From assembly GCF_001570585.1 (NCBI RefSeq), contig NZ_BBXF01000002.1, forward strand, positions 372,001-436,000: a DNA stretch of 64,000 nucleotides, read 5' to 3'. Every line of letters starts with the position of its first letter. Positions within the stretch are counted from its first letter, which is position 1. The DNA is from Herbidospora daliensis (GTDB lineage: Bacteria; Actinomycetota; Actinomycetes; Streptosporangiales; Streptosporangiaceae). Of the stretch, positions 16,282 to 24,730 are shown in pieces. The translations under genes were made by a program, and so were the position numbers. The notes below the pieces were generated by a model. The model saw nothing but the letters and a program-made list of their open reading frames with translations, was not told the origin of the DNA and did no database searches.

Positions 16282-18204
16282 GTGAACGCGGAGCCTGGCA
16301 TACCGGCGTCGATCGACAGCTATCGCATCCTCCACCGCATCGGCCACGGCGGCCAGGGCGCGGTCTACCGCGCCGAAGGCCCCGACGGCGCCCCGGTCGC
16401 CCTGAAGGTCCTCCACGACGAACTGTCGAAAGACGCCGACCACCGGCGGCGGTTCCTGCGCGAGGTCGAACTGGCCCGCCGGGTCGCCCCGTTCTGCACC
16501 GCCCGCGTGCTCGACATGGGCGTCTTCGGCGACCGGCCCTACATCGTCAGCGAGTTCGTGCCCGGCACCTCCCTCCACCACGTGGTGCAGCAGGAGGGCC
16601 CCCGCACGGGCGGCGGCCTCGAACGCCTGGCCGTGGCGACCGCGACCGCGCTGGCGGCCATCCACCGGGCCGGGATCGTGCACCGCGACTTCAAGCCCAG
16701 CAACGTGCTGATGGGCCCCGAGGGCCCGGTCGTCATCGACTTCGGCATCTCCCGCGCCCTCGACCACACCGCGACGATGTCGGGCTCGATCGGCACCCCC
16801 GGCTACATGGCCCCGGAACAGATCGAGAACGGCGAGATCACCCCCGCCGCCGACGTCTTCGCGTGGGCCGCCACCATGGCCTTCGCCGCGACCGGCAGAC
16901 GCGCCTTCCCCGGCACGACCGTGCCCCAGCTGATCAACGCCATCATGACCCGCGAACCCCGGCTCGACGGCGTGCCCCCGAACCTGCGCCCGCTGATCGA
17001 ACAGGCCCTGAACAAGGACCCGGCGCTCCGCCCCACCGCCCCCGACCTGGTCAAGGCGCTGACGGGCGACGACTTCGCGGTCGAGACGATGCCGCTCGCG
17101 CCCCCGGTGAAGAACCGCAGACCGGCCTGGCTGGCCGGCGCCCTGGCGGTCGTGGTGGCCGGCGGCGTGCTGACCTGGCAACTGTGGCCGAAGCCCGACA
17201 CCGGCACGACGGGAGAGGGCGCCCGCATGGGCACCACGCTCACCTTCGGCCAGCCGGTCGGAAACCCGGTGAACGTGCAGGAAGACGACGTCCGCAACAT
17301 CGGCTACATCACCGTCGGCGGCGTACCGACGGCGGTGAGCGGCGGCGACGACAACACCGTCCGCGCCGTCGACCTCACCACCGGCACGGAGCTCCACGCC
17401 ATGACGGGCCACGAGAAGTGGGTCAGAGACGTGGCCGTCGGCCTGCTCGACGGCACCGAGATCGCCGTCACCGCCGCCGACGACGGCTCCCTGCGCATCT
17501 GGGACCTGCGCAAGGGCACCCAGCTGAGCAACCCGATGCTCGGCCACGAGGGAGGGGTCAAAGGCGTCGACCTCGGGACGCTGAACGGCGACCCCATCGC
17601 GGTCAGCGGCGGCGTCGACGGCACCGTCCGCGTCTGGGACCTGCACAGCGGCGAGCAGATCGGCGACCCGATGACCGGCACCACGGGAGCCGTCTGGGCG
17701 GTCGCCCTGGCCGAGGCGAACGGCGTCCCGATCGTGGTCAGCACCGGCGACGAGGGCTGGGTCCGGGTCTGGGACCTGACCACGAGGCAGCAACTCGGCG
17801 ACCCGATGACCGGCCACATCGGCTGGGCCAGATCGATCGCGATCGGCGCCCTCGACGGCAAGCCCATCGCCGTCACGGGCGGCGAGGACAAGACCGCCCG
17901 CGTCTGGGACCTGACGACCCGAACGAGCCTCGGCACCCCGCTGACGGGGCACACGAGCTGGGTGTGGGGCGTGGCCCTGGGCGAGTCAGACGGCAAGACC
18001 ATCGCCGTCACCGCCAGTGAGGACAAGACCGCCCGCGTGTGGGACCTGGCGGCCGGGGCCGAAATCGGCGAGCCACTGGAGGGGCACACCGACCGGGTGT
18101 ATTGCGCGGCTTTCGGCACGGTCGACGGAAAACCGGTCGCCATCACAGGCGGCCGCGACGAGTCGATCCGCCTATGGGACCTGTCGCCCCCGCTACCCGG
18201 CTGA
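16282..18204 (+). CDS. Ser/Thr protein kinase fused to a WD40 propeller
   Basis: A 640-residue Hanks-type kinase. The glycine loop IGHGGQGAVY (20-29), VALK with Lys42, HRDFKPSN, DFG and the GTPGYMAPE activation segment are all present, so it should be active. A single transmembrane helix (AWLAGALAVVVAGGVLTW, about 290-307) places the C-terminal part outside the cell. That part holds seven repeats ending in (R)(V/I)WDL, enough for a complete seven-blade beta propeller, which probably binds a ligand or protein outside the cell. The GTG at 16282 has GAGG upstream; longer in-frame starts exist. Confidence 0.88.
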   Translation: MNAEPGIPASIDSYRILHRIGHGGQGAVYRAEGPDGAPVALKVLHDELSKDADHRRRFLREVELARRVAPFCTARVLDMGVFGDRPYIVSEFVPGTSLHHVVQQEGPRTGGGLERLAVATATALAAIHRAGIVHRDFKPSNVLMGPEGPVVIDFGISRALDHTATMSGSIGTPGYMAPEQIENGEITPAADVFAWAATMAFAATGRRAFPGTTVPQLINAIMTREPRLDGVPPNLRPLIEQALNKDPALRPTAPDLVKALTGDDFAVETMPLAPPVKNRRPAWLAGALAVVVAGGVLTWQLWPKPDTGTTGEGARMGTTLTFGQPVGNPVNVQEDDVRNIGYITVGGVPTAVSGGDDNTVRAVDLTTGTELHAMTGHEKWVRDVAVGLLDGTEIAVTAADDGSLRIWDLRKGTQLSNPMLGHEGGVKGVDLGTLNGDPIAVSGGVDGTVRVWDLHSGEQIGDPMTGTTGAVWAVALAEANGVPIVVSTGDEGWVRVWDLTTRQQLGDPMTGHIGWARSIAIGALDGKPIAVTGGEDKTARVWDLTTRTSLGTPLTGHTSWVWGVALGESDGKTIAVTASEDKTARVWDLAAGAEIGEPLEGHTDRVYCAAFGTVDGKPVAITGGRDESIRLWDLSPPLPG

Positions 18205-18259
18205 CAATACGATCTAGTGAATTCACAATCCGGGGTTCCAACAGAAATCACCAATTGCG

Positions 18260-18274
18260 TTTTCGATATTTTCG
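18260..18274. promoter_or_regulatory. TTTTCG direct repeat upstream of HTH/PIN genes
   Basis: Two TTTTCG hexamers separated by ATA lie in the locally AT-rich 120-bp gap before the HTH gene, about 50 bp from its start. Antitoxin-type HTH proteins usually bind such short repeats to repress their own operon. The assignment is by position only. Confidence 0.25.
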
Positions 18275-18324
18275 TTTCGGGGTAGAGTTCTGACTACGGC
18301 AACATGCGGCGAGGGAGGTCTCGG

Positions 18325-18831
18325 ATGGGCGACACATCGTTGGCCGCCGGTGACGCCAGGACATTCCTCCCGGAGGAAGATCCTGGAAACCAGGCCGCCA
18401 TAGTCGATCTGGCCGCGGAACTGCGAAGGCGACAACGCTCGGTCGCCGACCGCCCGGCCCTCCTGACCGGCCCAGACGGCTCCCCTCAACTGCCGCTGCC
18501 ACCTGCGCTCTATGACGCTCTCCTGAAAGTGGCCGAGGCGCTCTCCCAAGGCCTGGCCGTGACGGTCGCGCCGCAGCACACGACGTTGTCGACCTACCAG
18601 GCCGCCGAACTGCTCGGCATTTCCCGGCCGACATTCGTCAAACTTCTCGAAAGCCGGGAAATCCCCTACCAGCGAGCGACTGACCGGCCGGGAGCACACC
18701 GCCGCGTAAAACTCCGAGATGTCCTGATTTATCAGGAAAAGCGGCGCAGTGAACAACGCCGCATCTTGGATGAACTAACTCAGGAATCCGTAGATTCGGG
18801 CACATACGACAAGCCGTCAGACGATTTCTGA
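18325..18831 (+). CDS. excisionase-type HTH protein, likely antitoxin of a PIN pair
   Basis: A 168-residue protein. The central STYQAAELLGISRPTFVKLLE followed by IPYQRATDRPGAHRRVKLRDVL (about 95-140) is a MerR/excisionase-type DNA-binding domain (HTH_17). The N-terminal ~85 residues and the charged C-terminal tail (KRRSEQRRILDELTQE) are typical of antitoxins next to PIN-domain toxins. The ATG at 18325 follows GGGAGG at good spacing. It is followed after 33 bp by the PIN gene. Expected role: autorepression and neutralisation of the PIN protein. Confidence 0.75.
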   Translation: MGDTSLAAGDARTFLPEEDPGNQAAIVDLAAELRRRQRSVADRPALLTGPDGSPQLPLPPALYDALLKVAEALSQGLAVTVAPQHTTLSTYQAAELLGISRPTFVKLLESREIPYQRATDRPGAHRRVKLRDVLIYQEKRRSEQRRILDELTQESVDSGTYDKPSDDF

Positions 18832-18864
18832 GACGTTTTCCCGGAACGTACATATGCTGTCCGC

Positions 18865-19452
18865 GTGCCATTCTCCGCCGTCTTGGATGCATGCGTTCTG
18901 TTTCCGAACGCCCTGCGTGACACCCTTCTGCGGCTCGCGCAGGCCGGCACCTACCAGCCGTTATGGAGCGAGCGCATCCTGGCGGAGGTCCACGGCGCCC
19001 TGATTCGCAAAGGGCTGCCCGAATCGAATGTCACCCGCATGGTGTCCCTCGCCCGGCGCGCGTTCCCGGAAGCGACGGTGACTGGCTGGGAATCCCTGGA
19101 ACGTTCCATGACGAACGATCCCAAAGACCGCCATGTGCTCGCCGCCGCCGTTCGCGGGCACGCCCACGCGATCGTCACCTTCAACCTGCGCGACTTTCCC
19201 CTCACCGCCTGCGAACCCTGGGACATCGAGCCGCTGCACCCCGACACGTTCCTGCTCCATGAAGTGGAGTGCGCCCGGTCCGTGATCCTCAACGTGCTGA
19301 AGGAGCAGGCCGCGGCGACCGGTAAACCGCCGCGTCCTGCGATGACCCTCGAAGACGTCCTGTCGTCACTGGAGATATGCGGGTCCCCTGCTTCGTCGCC
19401 GAGGTTCGATCCCAACTCCACCGCGACTAGCGGGCCAGGCCCGGGGCGATGA
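18865..19452 (+). CDS. PIN-domain ribonuclease-like toxin with repeat-derived C-terminus
   Basis: A 195-residue PIN-domain protein. Acidic residues that would bind metal are visible: Asp8 in VLDACVL, Glu in LAEVHGAL (about 44), Asp in DPKDRHVLAAAV (about 85-90), and the TFNLRDFP motif (about 110). It is probably a VapC-like RNase toxin paired with the upstream HTH protein. There is no clear Shine-Dalgarno before the GTG, and CATATGCT about 8-16 bp upstream could serve as a -10 for a near-leaderless message. The last ~35 residues (from LEDVLSS) are encoded by the tandem repeat at 19347, an antisense copy of the dehydrogenase tail, so the native C-terminus has been replaced or extended. Confidence 0.75.
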   Translation: MPFSAVLDACVLFPNALRDTLLRLAQAGTYQPLWSERILAEVHGALIRKGLPESNVTRMVSLARRAFPEATVTGWESLERSMTNDPKDRHVLAAAVRGHAHAIVTFNLRDFPLTACEPWDIEPLHPDTFLLHEVECARSVILNVLKEQAAATGKPPRPAMTLEDVLSSLEICGSPASSPRFDPNSTATSGPGPGR

Positions 19453-19605
19453 CCAGGCGTTGGATCTGCTGGGTGCCCTCGAAGACGTCCTGTCGCCACT
19501 GGAGAAATGCGGTCCACCGCTCCGTCGCCGAGGTCCGATCCCAACTCCACCGCAATTAACGAGCGAGGCCCCGGGCGATGACCAGGCGCTGGATCTGGTT
19601 GGTGC
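19347..19605. repeat. two diverged tandem copies (~130 bp) of the acyl-CoA dehydrogenase 3' end
   Basis: Units start at 19347 and 19477 with the same CCTCGAAGACGTCCTGTCG opening; a third start at 19606 is inside the intact dehydrogenase gene. The two full units are about 85-90 percent identical by eye. On the minus strand the first unit still encodes FEGTQQIQRLVIAPGLAR followed by TAG, matching the true dehydrogenase tail EGTNQIQRLVIARGLAR. The duplication therefore includes the last ~17 codons plus ~70 bp of downstream flank. The divergence suggests it is not recent. Confidence 0.8.
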
Positions 19606-20689
19606 CCTCGAAGATCTGCATGATCTTCGCCTCGCGCATGTACCTCTCGACCGGGAACTCGCGCGTGTAGCCGTAGCCGCCGAACACCTGGACCGCGTCG
19701 GTCGTCACCTTCATCGCCGCGTCGGTGGCGACGAGCTTGGCCACCGACGCCTGCCGCGAGAACGGCAGGCCAGCGTCCTTGCGGCGGGCCGCGTCGACGT
19801 ACGTCGCCCGCGCCGAGTCGACGGCGGCGGCCATGTCGGCGAGGAGGAAACCGAGGCCCTGGTGGTCGATGATGCGCTTGCCGAAGGTGGTGCGTTCCTT
19901 CGCGTAGGCGACCGCCGCGTCGAGGGCGGCCTGAGCCAGGCCGGTCGCGCAGGCGGCGATGCCGAGGCGGCCCGAGTCGAGGGCGCTGAAGGCGATCTGG
20001 AGGCCCTGGCCCTCTGCGCCGATCAGGCGGTCGGCGGGCAGGATCGCGCCGTCCCAGTGGGCGCTGGTGGTGGGGACGGCGTGCAGGCCCATCTTCTCTT
20101 CCGGCTTGCCGAAGGTCAGGCCGTCGACCTGGCCCGGGGCGAGGAAACAGGAGATCGACTGCTCGCCCGTGCGGGCGAACAGTGCGTAGAAGTCGGCGCG
20201 GCCGCCGTGGGTGATCCACGCCTTCGCGCCGTTGATCTCGTAGCCGTCGGCGACGCGGGTCGCGCGGCAGGTCAGGGCGGCGGCGTCGGAGCCGGCCTGG
20301 GGTTCTGACAGGCTGTAGCCGCCGACGAGGTCGCCCGCGAGCATGTCGGGCAGCCAGCGTTCGATCTGTTCGGGGGTGCCGAAGGTGGCCAGCGGGTGGC
20401 ACGACAACGAGTGAACGCTCACCGCCACGGCGACGGACGCCCAGCGCGCGGCGAGTTCCTCGAGCACCTGGAGGTAGACCTCGTAGGGCTGGCCGCCGCC
20501 GCCGAACTCCTCCGGGTAGGGGAGGCTCAGCAGGCCGGCCGCGCCGAGAGTGGCGAAGAGGCCCTCGGGATAGGTCTCGGCACGTTCGTGCCGGTCCACA
20601 ATCGGCGACAGTTCCTTGTCGGCCACATTACGGGTGAGGTCGAGCAGGTCACGGGCCTCCGGGGTGGGGAGGAGCCGGTCGACGGCCAC
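19556..20689 (-). CDS. acyl-CoA dehydrogenase
   Basis: A 377-residue flavoprotein of the standard length and order: N-terminal helical domain (1-115), beta domain with the FAD/substrate motif GGYSLSEPQAGSD (about 124-136) and AWITHGG, and a C-terminal helical domain with RTTFGKRI, QVFGGYGYTREFP (about 335-347) and the catalytic glutamate in IFEGTNQIQR (about 362). It should catalyse alpha,beta-desaturation of an acyl-CoA with electron transfer to ETF. Chain-length preference cannot be told. Its 3' end has been copied twice downstream, outside the reading frame. Confidence 0.92.
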   Translation of the reverse strand: MAVDRLLPTPEARDLLDLTRNVADKELSPIVDRHERAETYPEGLFATLGAAGLLSLPYPEEFGGGGQPYEVYLQVLEELAARWASVAVAVSVHSLSCHPLATFGTPEQIERWLPDMLAGDLVGGYSLSEPQAGSDAAALTCRATRVADGYEINGAKAWITHGGRADFYALFARTGEQSISCFLAPGQVDGLTFGKPEEKMGLHAVPTTSAHWDGAILPADRLIGAEGQGLQIAFSALDSGRLGIAACATGLAQAALDAAVAYAKERTTFGKRIIDHQGLGFLLADMAAAVDSARATYVDAARRKDAGLPFSRQASVAKLVATDAAMKVTTDAVQVFGGYGYTREFPVERYMREAKIMQIFEGTNQIQRLVIARGLAR

Positions 20690-21422
20690 AGGGATCTCCT
20701 GACATCGGTCGTTGGTAACCCCGATGGTCTCAGAGCCGTGTCCACTCCTTCACGGTGGTCATCTGGTCAAGCGGGCGAGGCGGAAACGCCTGAGCCGGCA
20801 TACAAGTCGGAGAGTTCGGATGGCGGGCCCCATCCAGGTGGCCGAGGAAGGTGAGCCGGTATGTGTTGCCAGGGCCACGTTCGCGGCCCGGCCACAGCGT
20901 TCTTCTCGGCCTGCAAAACGGTCGTCGCCGAACTGTTCGGGTTACGGCCCAGGCCGGTTCGACACCCATCCGGGCTCGACCTCCAGCTTGATCCGCACGT
21001 CTCCGTCAGGCCACGTAGCCGGTGACCGCGTCGGAAAGGGTGCGGTGATCTCAGCGGACCCCGATAGGGGTCAGGCCGCTGCGTCGCCTGGCCATGCGAT
21101 GGCCCCTGAACAGGGCCTGCGCCGGGGCGACGCCGTATGCGTCGGTGGAATCGGGAAGAGGTGTTACTAGAAGCCATCTTCGAGCAGGGGGCTGTAGCGC
21201 GGCTCAGCCATGGCCACGCGTTCGCCCCACCCCTCGGCACCGGCCGGTCACTCGCGTGGGCGGCGAGAGGTCTCGACGCCGGACGCAGTGCGGAACGGGG
21301 CCACCGGCGGCATGGAGATGCGCCGGAGTTCGATTCCTCACGGGGAGAAAAGGTACCGCTGTGCCCCCGTTGATGGGGGCACGCCAATCGTGATCTCTTA
21401 TCGCGGTAGGTCTGATTCAGGC
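20690..21422. other. 733-bp region without a convincing gene
   Basis: Six-frame reading gives only low-complexity Arg/Pro-rich translations, with no domain and no consistent third-position G+C bias. On the minus strand the 33-bp ORF MTTVKEWTRL-stop (20762-20730) looks like the conserved opening of actinobacterial XRE-type HTH proteins, cut off after ten codons just before the dehydrogenase. I see no tRNA, IS or prophage gene. It may be decayed DNA. Confidence 0.5.
21361..21382 (-). terminator. hairpin downstream of the secreted protein gene
   Basis: GTGCCCCC, a six-base loop, then GGGGGCAC forms a perfect 8-bp G/C stem about 40 bp after the stop of the minus-strand gene at 21423. There is no T-run, as is usual in actinomycetes, so termination is only likely. 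Confidence 0.4.
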
Positions 21423-21797
21423 TCAGGTGTGAGGCGGTGCGCGGGCCCGGTGTCCGGGGGCGCCGGCGACGTGGGCGGAGGTTGGCAGCCGCCACGCGCT
21501 GTGCACCTGAACCGGCCGATTATCTCTGACCAGAATCACCGGCACGAATTCGACGAGCAGATAATTTCTCGTTTGTTTTATCGTTCGCGTCACCGTGGCA
21601 TCTCCGCCCGGCGCGAGATCGCCGGGCCACCACGGTAGATTGATGCGCCCGGTGATGGTCTCCTCAGCGTCGACCACCACGTCCGGCACCGGCGTCACCG
21701 ACAGGGCAAGAGCCGTACCTGCGGGAACGAACAATCCGATGACGGCGAAGGCGAGCGAGACGAGAATCGCCCATGTTCTGCCGATCAGCCTGCCCAC
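21423..21797 (-). CDS. small secreted protein of unknown function
   Basis: About 124 residues. From the GTG at 21797, which has GGGGG upstream, the N-terminus is a good Sec signal: basic VGRLIGRTW, hydrophobic ILVSLAFAVIGLFV, then AGTALALS with a plausible cleavage after ALA. The mature part starts VTPVPDVVVDAEETITG and contains a hydrophobic LLVEFVPVILV stretch. The last ~25 residues are Arg/Ala/Pro-rich. I recognise no family. A longer reading from a TTG at 21812 is possible but less likely. Confidence 0.5.
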   Translation of the reverse strand: MGRLIGRTWAILVSLAFAVIGLFVPAGTALALSVTPVPDVVVDAEETITGRINLPWWPGDLAPGGDATVTRTIKQTRNYLLVEFVPVILVRDNRPVQVHSAWRLPTSAHVAGAPGHRARAPPHT

Positions 21798-22115
21798 AAC
21801 ACACCCCCACAAATAGCGAGCTCATTTGATTTTCGCCCCGGGGGGTGGCGCCTTATTTAGTGACACCCCTGAACTACCCCCGGCGATCACGCCTGTAAAC
21901 AAACTTCCGAAGAAAAAATTCGAGCGCCGCGATGTGGGCTTGTGTCCCTTTTTTCGGCGTCGGTACGCTGACTAAATCCGGATATCCCGGCGAAGGGTCA
22001 GCCATTGTCGGCCCCGCCCGACAGGTGCGCCGTGTGCCGACAGATCAGGCTTTCTCGTACGGTCCGGCGACCAATAAAAAACAGACATGAGACCCATGAG
22101 TCCGAATCGGCTGAT

Positions 22116-22128
22116 CTGAACGTTTCAG
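22116..22128. promoter_or_regulatory. CTGAA-N3-TTCAG inverted repeat, with a related palindrome at the lyase start
   Basis: CTGAACGTTTCAG lies about 40 bp upstream of the -35 element. A related perfect palindrome, GAAACGTTTC, occurs at 22232-22241 in the first codons of the lyase gene. Two similar sites flanking a promoter suggest a LacI-type operator pair, which is common for plant-polysaccharide enzymes. No such regulator is encoded next to it. Confidence 0.35.
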
Positions 22129-22167
22129 TCACGACCTCGGATGACATTACGGCGATGTCGACGATGG

Positions 22168-22196
22168 TTGACCGGTTGAGTCTGGATTTCTACGTT
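22168..22196 (+). promoter_or_regulatory. candidate sigma-70-type promoter of the pectin lyase
   Basis: TTGACC at 22168-22173 and TACGTT at 22191-22196 are separated by exactly 17 bp, matching the actinomycete housekeeping consensus. Transcription would start about 22203, giving a short leader of roughly 27 bases. Confidence 0.5.
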
Positions 22197-22229
22197 CTGG
22201 GCCTGACGCTCCCCCAGATTGGACCGGCT

Positions 22230-24449
22230 ATGAAACGTTTCGCCCTCGTCGCGGCAGGGCTGCTGGTGGCCGCGGTCGCCCTGCAAGGTCCGGCCACGGC
22301 GGCCGTGGCCTGCCGGATCGACTATTCCGTCGGCAGTTCGTGGCCGGGCGGCTTCTCGACCACCGTCACCGTCAACAATCTGGGCGACCCGATCGACGGA
22401 TGGCGGCTGACCTGGTCGTTCACGGCCGGGCAGACGATCACCCAGGCGTGGAACACCGCCCTCACACAGAGCGGCGCGAACGTGACGGCCGACGACGCCG
22501 GCTACAACAAGCAGCTCGCGACGGGCGCCTCGACCGCGTTCGGCTTCAACGCCTCGATGAGCGGCACCAACAACCCCACGCCGACGAACTTCGCGCTCAA
22601 CGGCGTCACCTGCAACGGCTCCCAGCCCAGCCCGACGCCGACCCCGAGCCCGACGCCGACGCCCACTCCGTCGCCGACCCCCACGCCGTCGCCCACGCCG
22701 ACTCCGACGCCGAGCCCCACCCCGACGCCCACGCCCAGCGGCGCGAAGCAGGTCGAAGACCTCGACCGCGGGGTCATCTCGGTCCGCAGCGGCAGCGCGA
22801 ACCTCGTGTCGTGGCGGCTGCTCGGCACCGAGGCCAGGGACACCTCGTTCAACGTCTACCGGTCGGGCACGCGCGTGGCCACCGTCTCCAACTCGACGAA
22901 CTACCTGGACAGCGGGGCGTCGTCCGACGCGACGTACACGATCAGGGCGGTGAACGGCGGCGGGGAGGGGCCCAGCTCCGAGACGTCGTTGCGGTTCTCC
23001 AGCGGTTATCTGGACGTGCCGATCAGCCCGCCGAGCTCCAACTACACCGCCAACGACGCCAGCGTCGGCGACCTCGACGGTGACGGCCGCGTCGACCTGG
23101 TCCTCAAGTGGGAGCCGAACGACGCCAAGGACAACTCCCAGTCGGGCGTCACGTCACCGGTCTACGTCGACGGGGTCAAGCTCGACGGCACCCGCCTGTG
23201 GCGGATCAACCTGGGCCGCAACATCCGCGCCGGGGCGCACTACACCCAGTTCCAGGTGTACGACTACGACGGCGACGGCCGCGCCGAGGTCGCCATGAAG
23301 ACCGCCGACGGCACCGTCGACGGCCGAGGCGCCGTGATCGGCAACGGCTCGGCGAACTACGTGAACTCCGGCGGCTACATCCTGTCGGGCCCCGAGTACC
23401 TGACCATGTTCAACGGCCAGACGGGCGCCGCGATGTCGACCGTCGACTACGTCCCGGCCCGGGGCACCGTCTCGAACTGGGGCGACAACTACGGCAACCG
23501 GGTCGACCGGTTCCTGGCCGGTACGGCCTACCTCGACGGCCAGCGCCCCTCGCTGATCATGTCCCGGGGCTACTACACCCGGGCGGTCGTGGTGGCCTGG
23601 GACTTCCGCAACGGCACGCTGTCCCGCCGGTGGACCTTCGACTCCAACAACGCCACCTCCTACGCGGGCCAGGGCAACCACCAGCTGTCGATCGCCGACG
23701 TCGACGCCGACGGCCGGGACGAGATCGTTTTCGGCGCCGCCGTCATCAACGACAACGGCAGCGGCCTCTACAACACCGGCCTCGGCCACGGCGACGCGCT
23801 GCACGTCGGCGACCTGAACCCGGCACGGCAGGGCCTGGAGATCTTCAAGGTCAGCGAGGACTCCTCGAAGCCGGGCTCGTGGATGGCCGACGCGCGGACC
23901 GGCCAGATCCTCTGGCAGACCGCGTCGGGCGGCGACAACGGCCGCGGCGTCTCGGGCGACATCTGGGCCGGCAGCGCGGGCGCCGAGTCGTGGTCGGCGC
24001 GCGACACCACGCTCCGCTCGCCGACCGGCGCCTCGCTGGGCCGCGAACCTTCGTCCATCAACTTCCTGGCCTGGTGGGACGCCGACCCGGTCCGCGAGCT
24101 GCTCGACGACGTGCGCATCGACAAGTACGGCACCGGCGGCGACACCCGCCTGCTGACCGGCTCGAACGTGCACTCCAACAACGGCACCAAGGCGACCCCG
24201 TCGTTGTCGGGCGACATCCTCGGCGACTGGCGGGAAGAGGTGATCTGGCCGACCAGCGACAACCGGGCGCTGCGCATCTACTCGACCCCGATCGCCACCT
24301 CGGTCAAGATCCACACACTGATGCACGACCCGATGTACCGCGTCGCGCTGGCCTGGCAGAACACCGCCTACAACCAGCCACCCCACCCGAGCTTCTTCAT
24401 CGGCGACGGAATGGCGACCCCGGCCAGGCCGAACGTGTACGTGCGCTAG
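22230..24449 (+). CDS. secreted rhamnogalacturonan lyase (PL11) with N-terminal CBM2
   Basis: A 739-residue extracellular enzyme. The signal peptide ([19 protein letters not shown] ... ATAA) fixes the start at 22230. Next comes a ~100-residue CBM2-type cellulose-binding module ([29 protein letters not shown]), then a Pro-Thr-Ser linker of repeated PTPTPS (about 130-170). The PL11 catalytic domain (about 172-739) has a fibronectin-like beginning and calcium-loop-like motifs [20 protein letters not shown] and [10 protein letters not shown] of its beta-propeller. It should cleave the rhamnose-galacturonic acid backbone of pectin by beta-elimination while anchored to cellulose. Its TAG shares CTAG with the convergent gene. 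Confidence 0.92.
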   Translation: MKRFALVAAGLLVAAVALQGPATAAVACRIDYSVGSSWPGGFSTTVTVNNLGDPIDGWRLTWSFTAGQTITQAWNTALTQSGANVTADDAGYNKQLATGASTAFGFNASMSGTNNPTPTNFALNGVTCNGSQPSPTPTPSPTPTPTPSPTPTPSPTPTPTPSPTPTPTPSGAKQVEDLDRGVISVRSGSANLVSWRLLGTEARDTSFNVYRSGTRVATVSNSTNYLDSGASSDATYTIRAVNGGGEGPSSETSLRFSSGYLDVPISPPSSNYTANDASVGDLDGDGRVDLVLKWEPNDAKDNSQSGVTSPVYVDGVKLDGTRLWRINLGRNIRAGAHYTQFQVYDYDGDGRAEVAMKTADGTVDGRGAVIGNGSANYVNSGGYILSGPEYLTMFNGQTGAAMSTVDYVPARGTVSNWGDNYGNRVDRFLAGTAYLDGQRPSLIMSRGYYTRAVVVAWDFRNGTLSRRWTFDSNNATSYAGQGNHQLSIADVDADGRDEIVFGAAVINDNGSGLYNTGLGHGDALHVGDLNPARQGLEIFKVSEDSSKPGSWMADARTGQILWQTASGGDNGRGVSGDIWAGSAGAESWSARDTTLRSPTGASLGREPSSINFLAWWDADPVRELLDDVRIDKYGTGGDTRLLTGSNVHSNNGTKATPSLSGDILGDWREEVIWPTSDNRALRIYSTPIATSVKIHTLMHDPMYRVALAWQNTAYNQPPHPSFFIGDGMATPARPNVYVR

Positions 24450-24631
24450 TTGCCGATCTCGCCCTTGCGGTTGCAGCGGGGGCAGATCCGGTAGCGGCCT
24501 TCGAGGACGCTGGACGGGAGAGTGCCCTTGCCTCCACAGCGAGGGCACTTCCTGAGCGGGTTGTTGGTCGCCGCGACGTAGAACACGAAGACGACGGCGA
24601 GGATGAACAGGACGGGCATGAGCGAGGCCAC
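24446..24631 (-). CDS. small membrane protein with a DnaJ-type zinc ribbon
   Basis: 61 residues from the GTG at 24631 (GGGGAG upstream). One transmembrane helix (MPVLFILAVVFVFYVAAT) is followed by two CxxC pairs, RKCPRCGGKGTLP and YRICPRCNRKGE, which would bind one zinc ion as in the DnaJ cysteine-rich domain. The tail is probably cytoplasmic. Function unknown; such small proteins are widespread in actinomycetes. It ends by sharing CTAG with the pectin lyase stop. Confidence 0.65.
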   Translation of the reverse strand: MASLMPVLFILAVVFVFYVAATNNPLRKCPRCGGKGTLPSSVLEGRYRICPRCNRKGEIGN

Positions 24632-24730
24632 GGGACTCCCCTTTCGGGAGAGCTGCTGGACACCCAGCGTGCCGACCTGAGCCGCTTCTGTGCACTTCCC
24701 TGTTAGCCAGGACAGCACATAAATACCTTT

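Larger units (their letters stand above)
21798..22229. other. 432-bp upstream region of the pectin lyase gene
   Basis: The region is AT-richer than its surroundings. I find no ORF with coding bias here; the upstream in-frame extension of the lyase lacks protein-like composition. Apart from the promoter and inverted repeat listed separately I recognise no riboswitch or RNA gene. Confidence 0.4.

Noticed and set aside
21300-21360. GTTCGATTC motif resembling a tRNA T-loop
   Set aside because: The flanking bases do not form a 5-bp T-stem, and no acceptor, D or anticodon arm can be built around it.
20767-21495. 242-codon minus-strand open frame
   Set aside because: Arg/Pro/Ser-rich translation without domains and without the G/C third-position pattern of neighbouring genes; it also crosses the secreted-protein gene in another frame.
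21798-22110. Riboswitch upstream of the pectin lyase
   Set aside because: No conserved core of c-di-AMP, c-di-GMP or cobalamin riboswitches could be matched, and the promoter lies downstream of this stretch.
22005-22229. Upstream in-frame extension of the pectin lyase
   Set aside because: The signal peptide begins at 22230 and the extension has no protein-like composition; it also covers the promoter.
22622-22738. Short tandem repeats in DNA of the Pro-Thr-Ser linker
   Set aside because: They are explained by the coding of a low-complexity linker, not a CRISPR or regulatory repeat.
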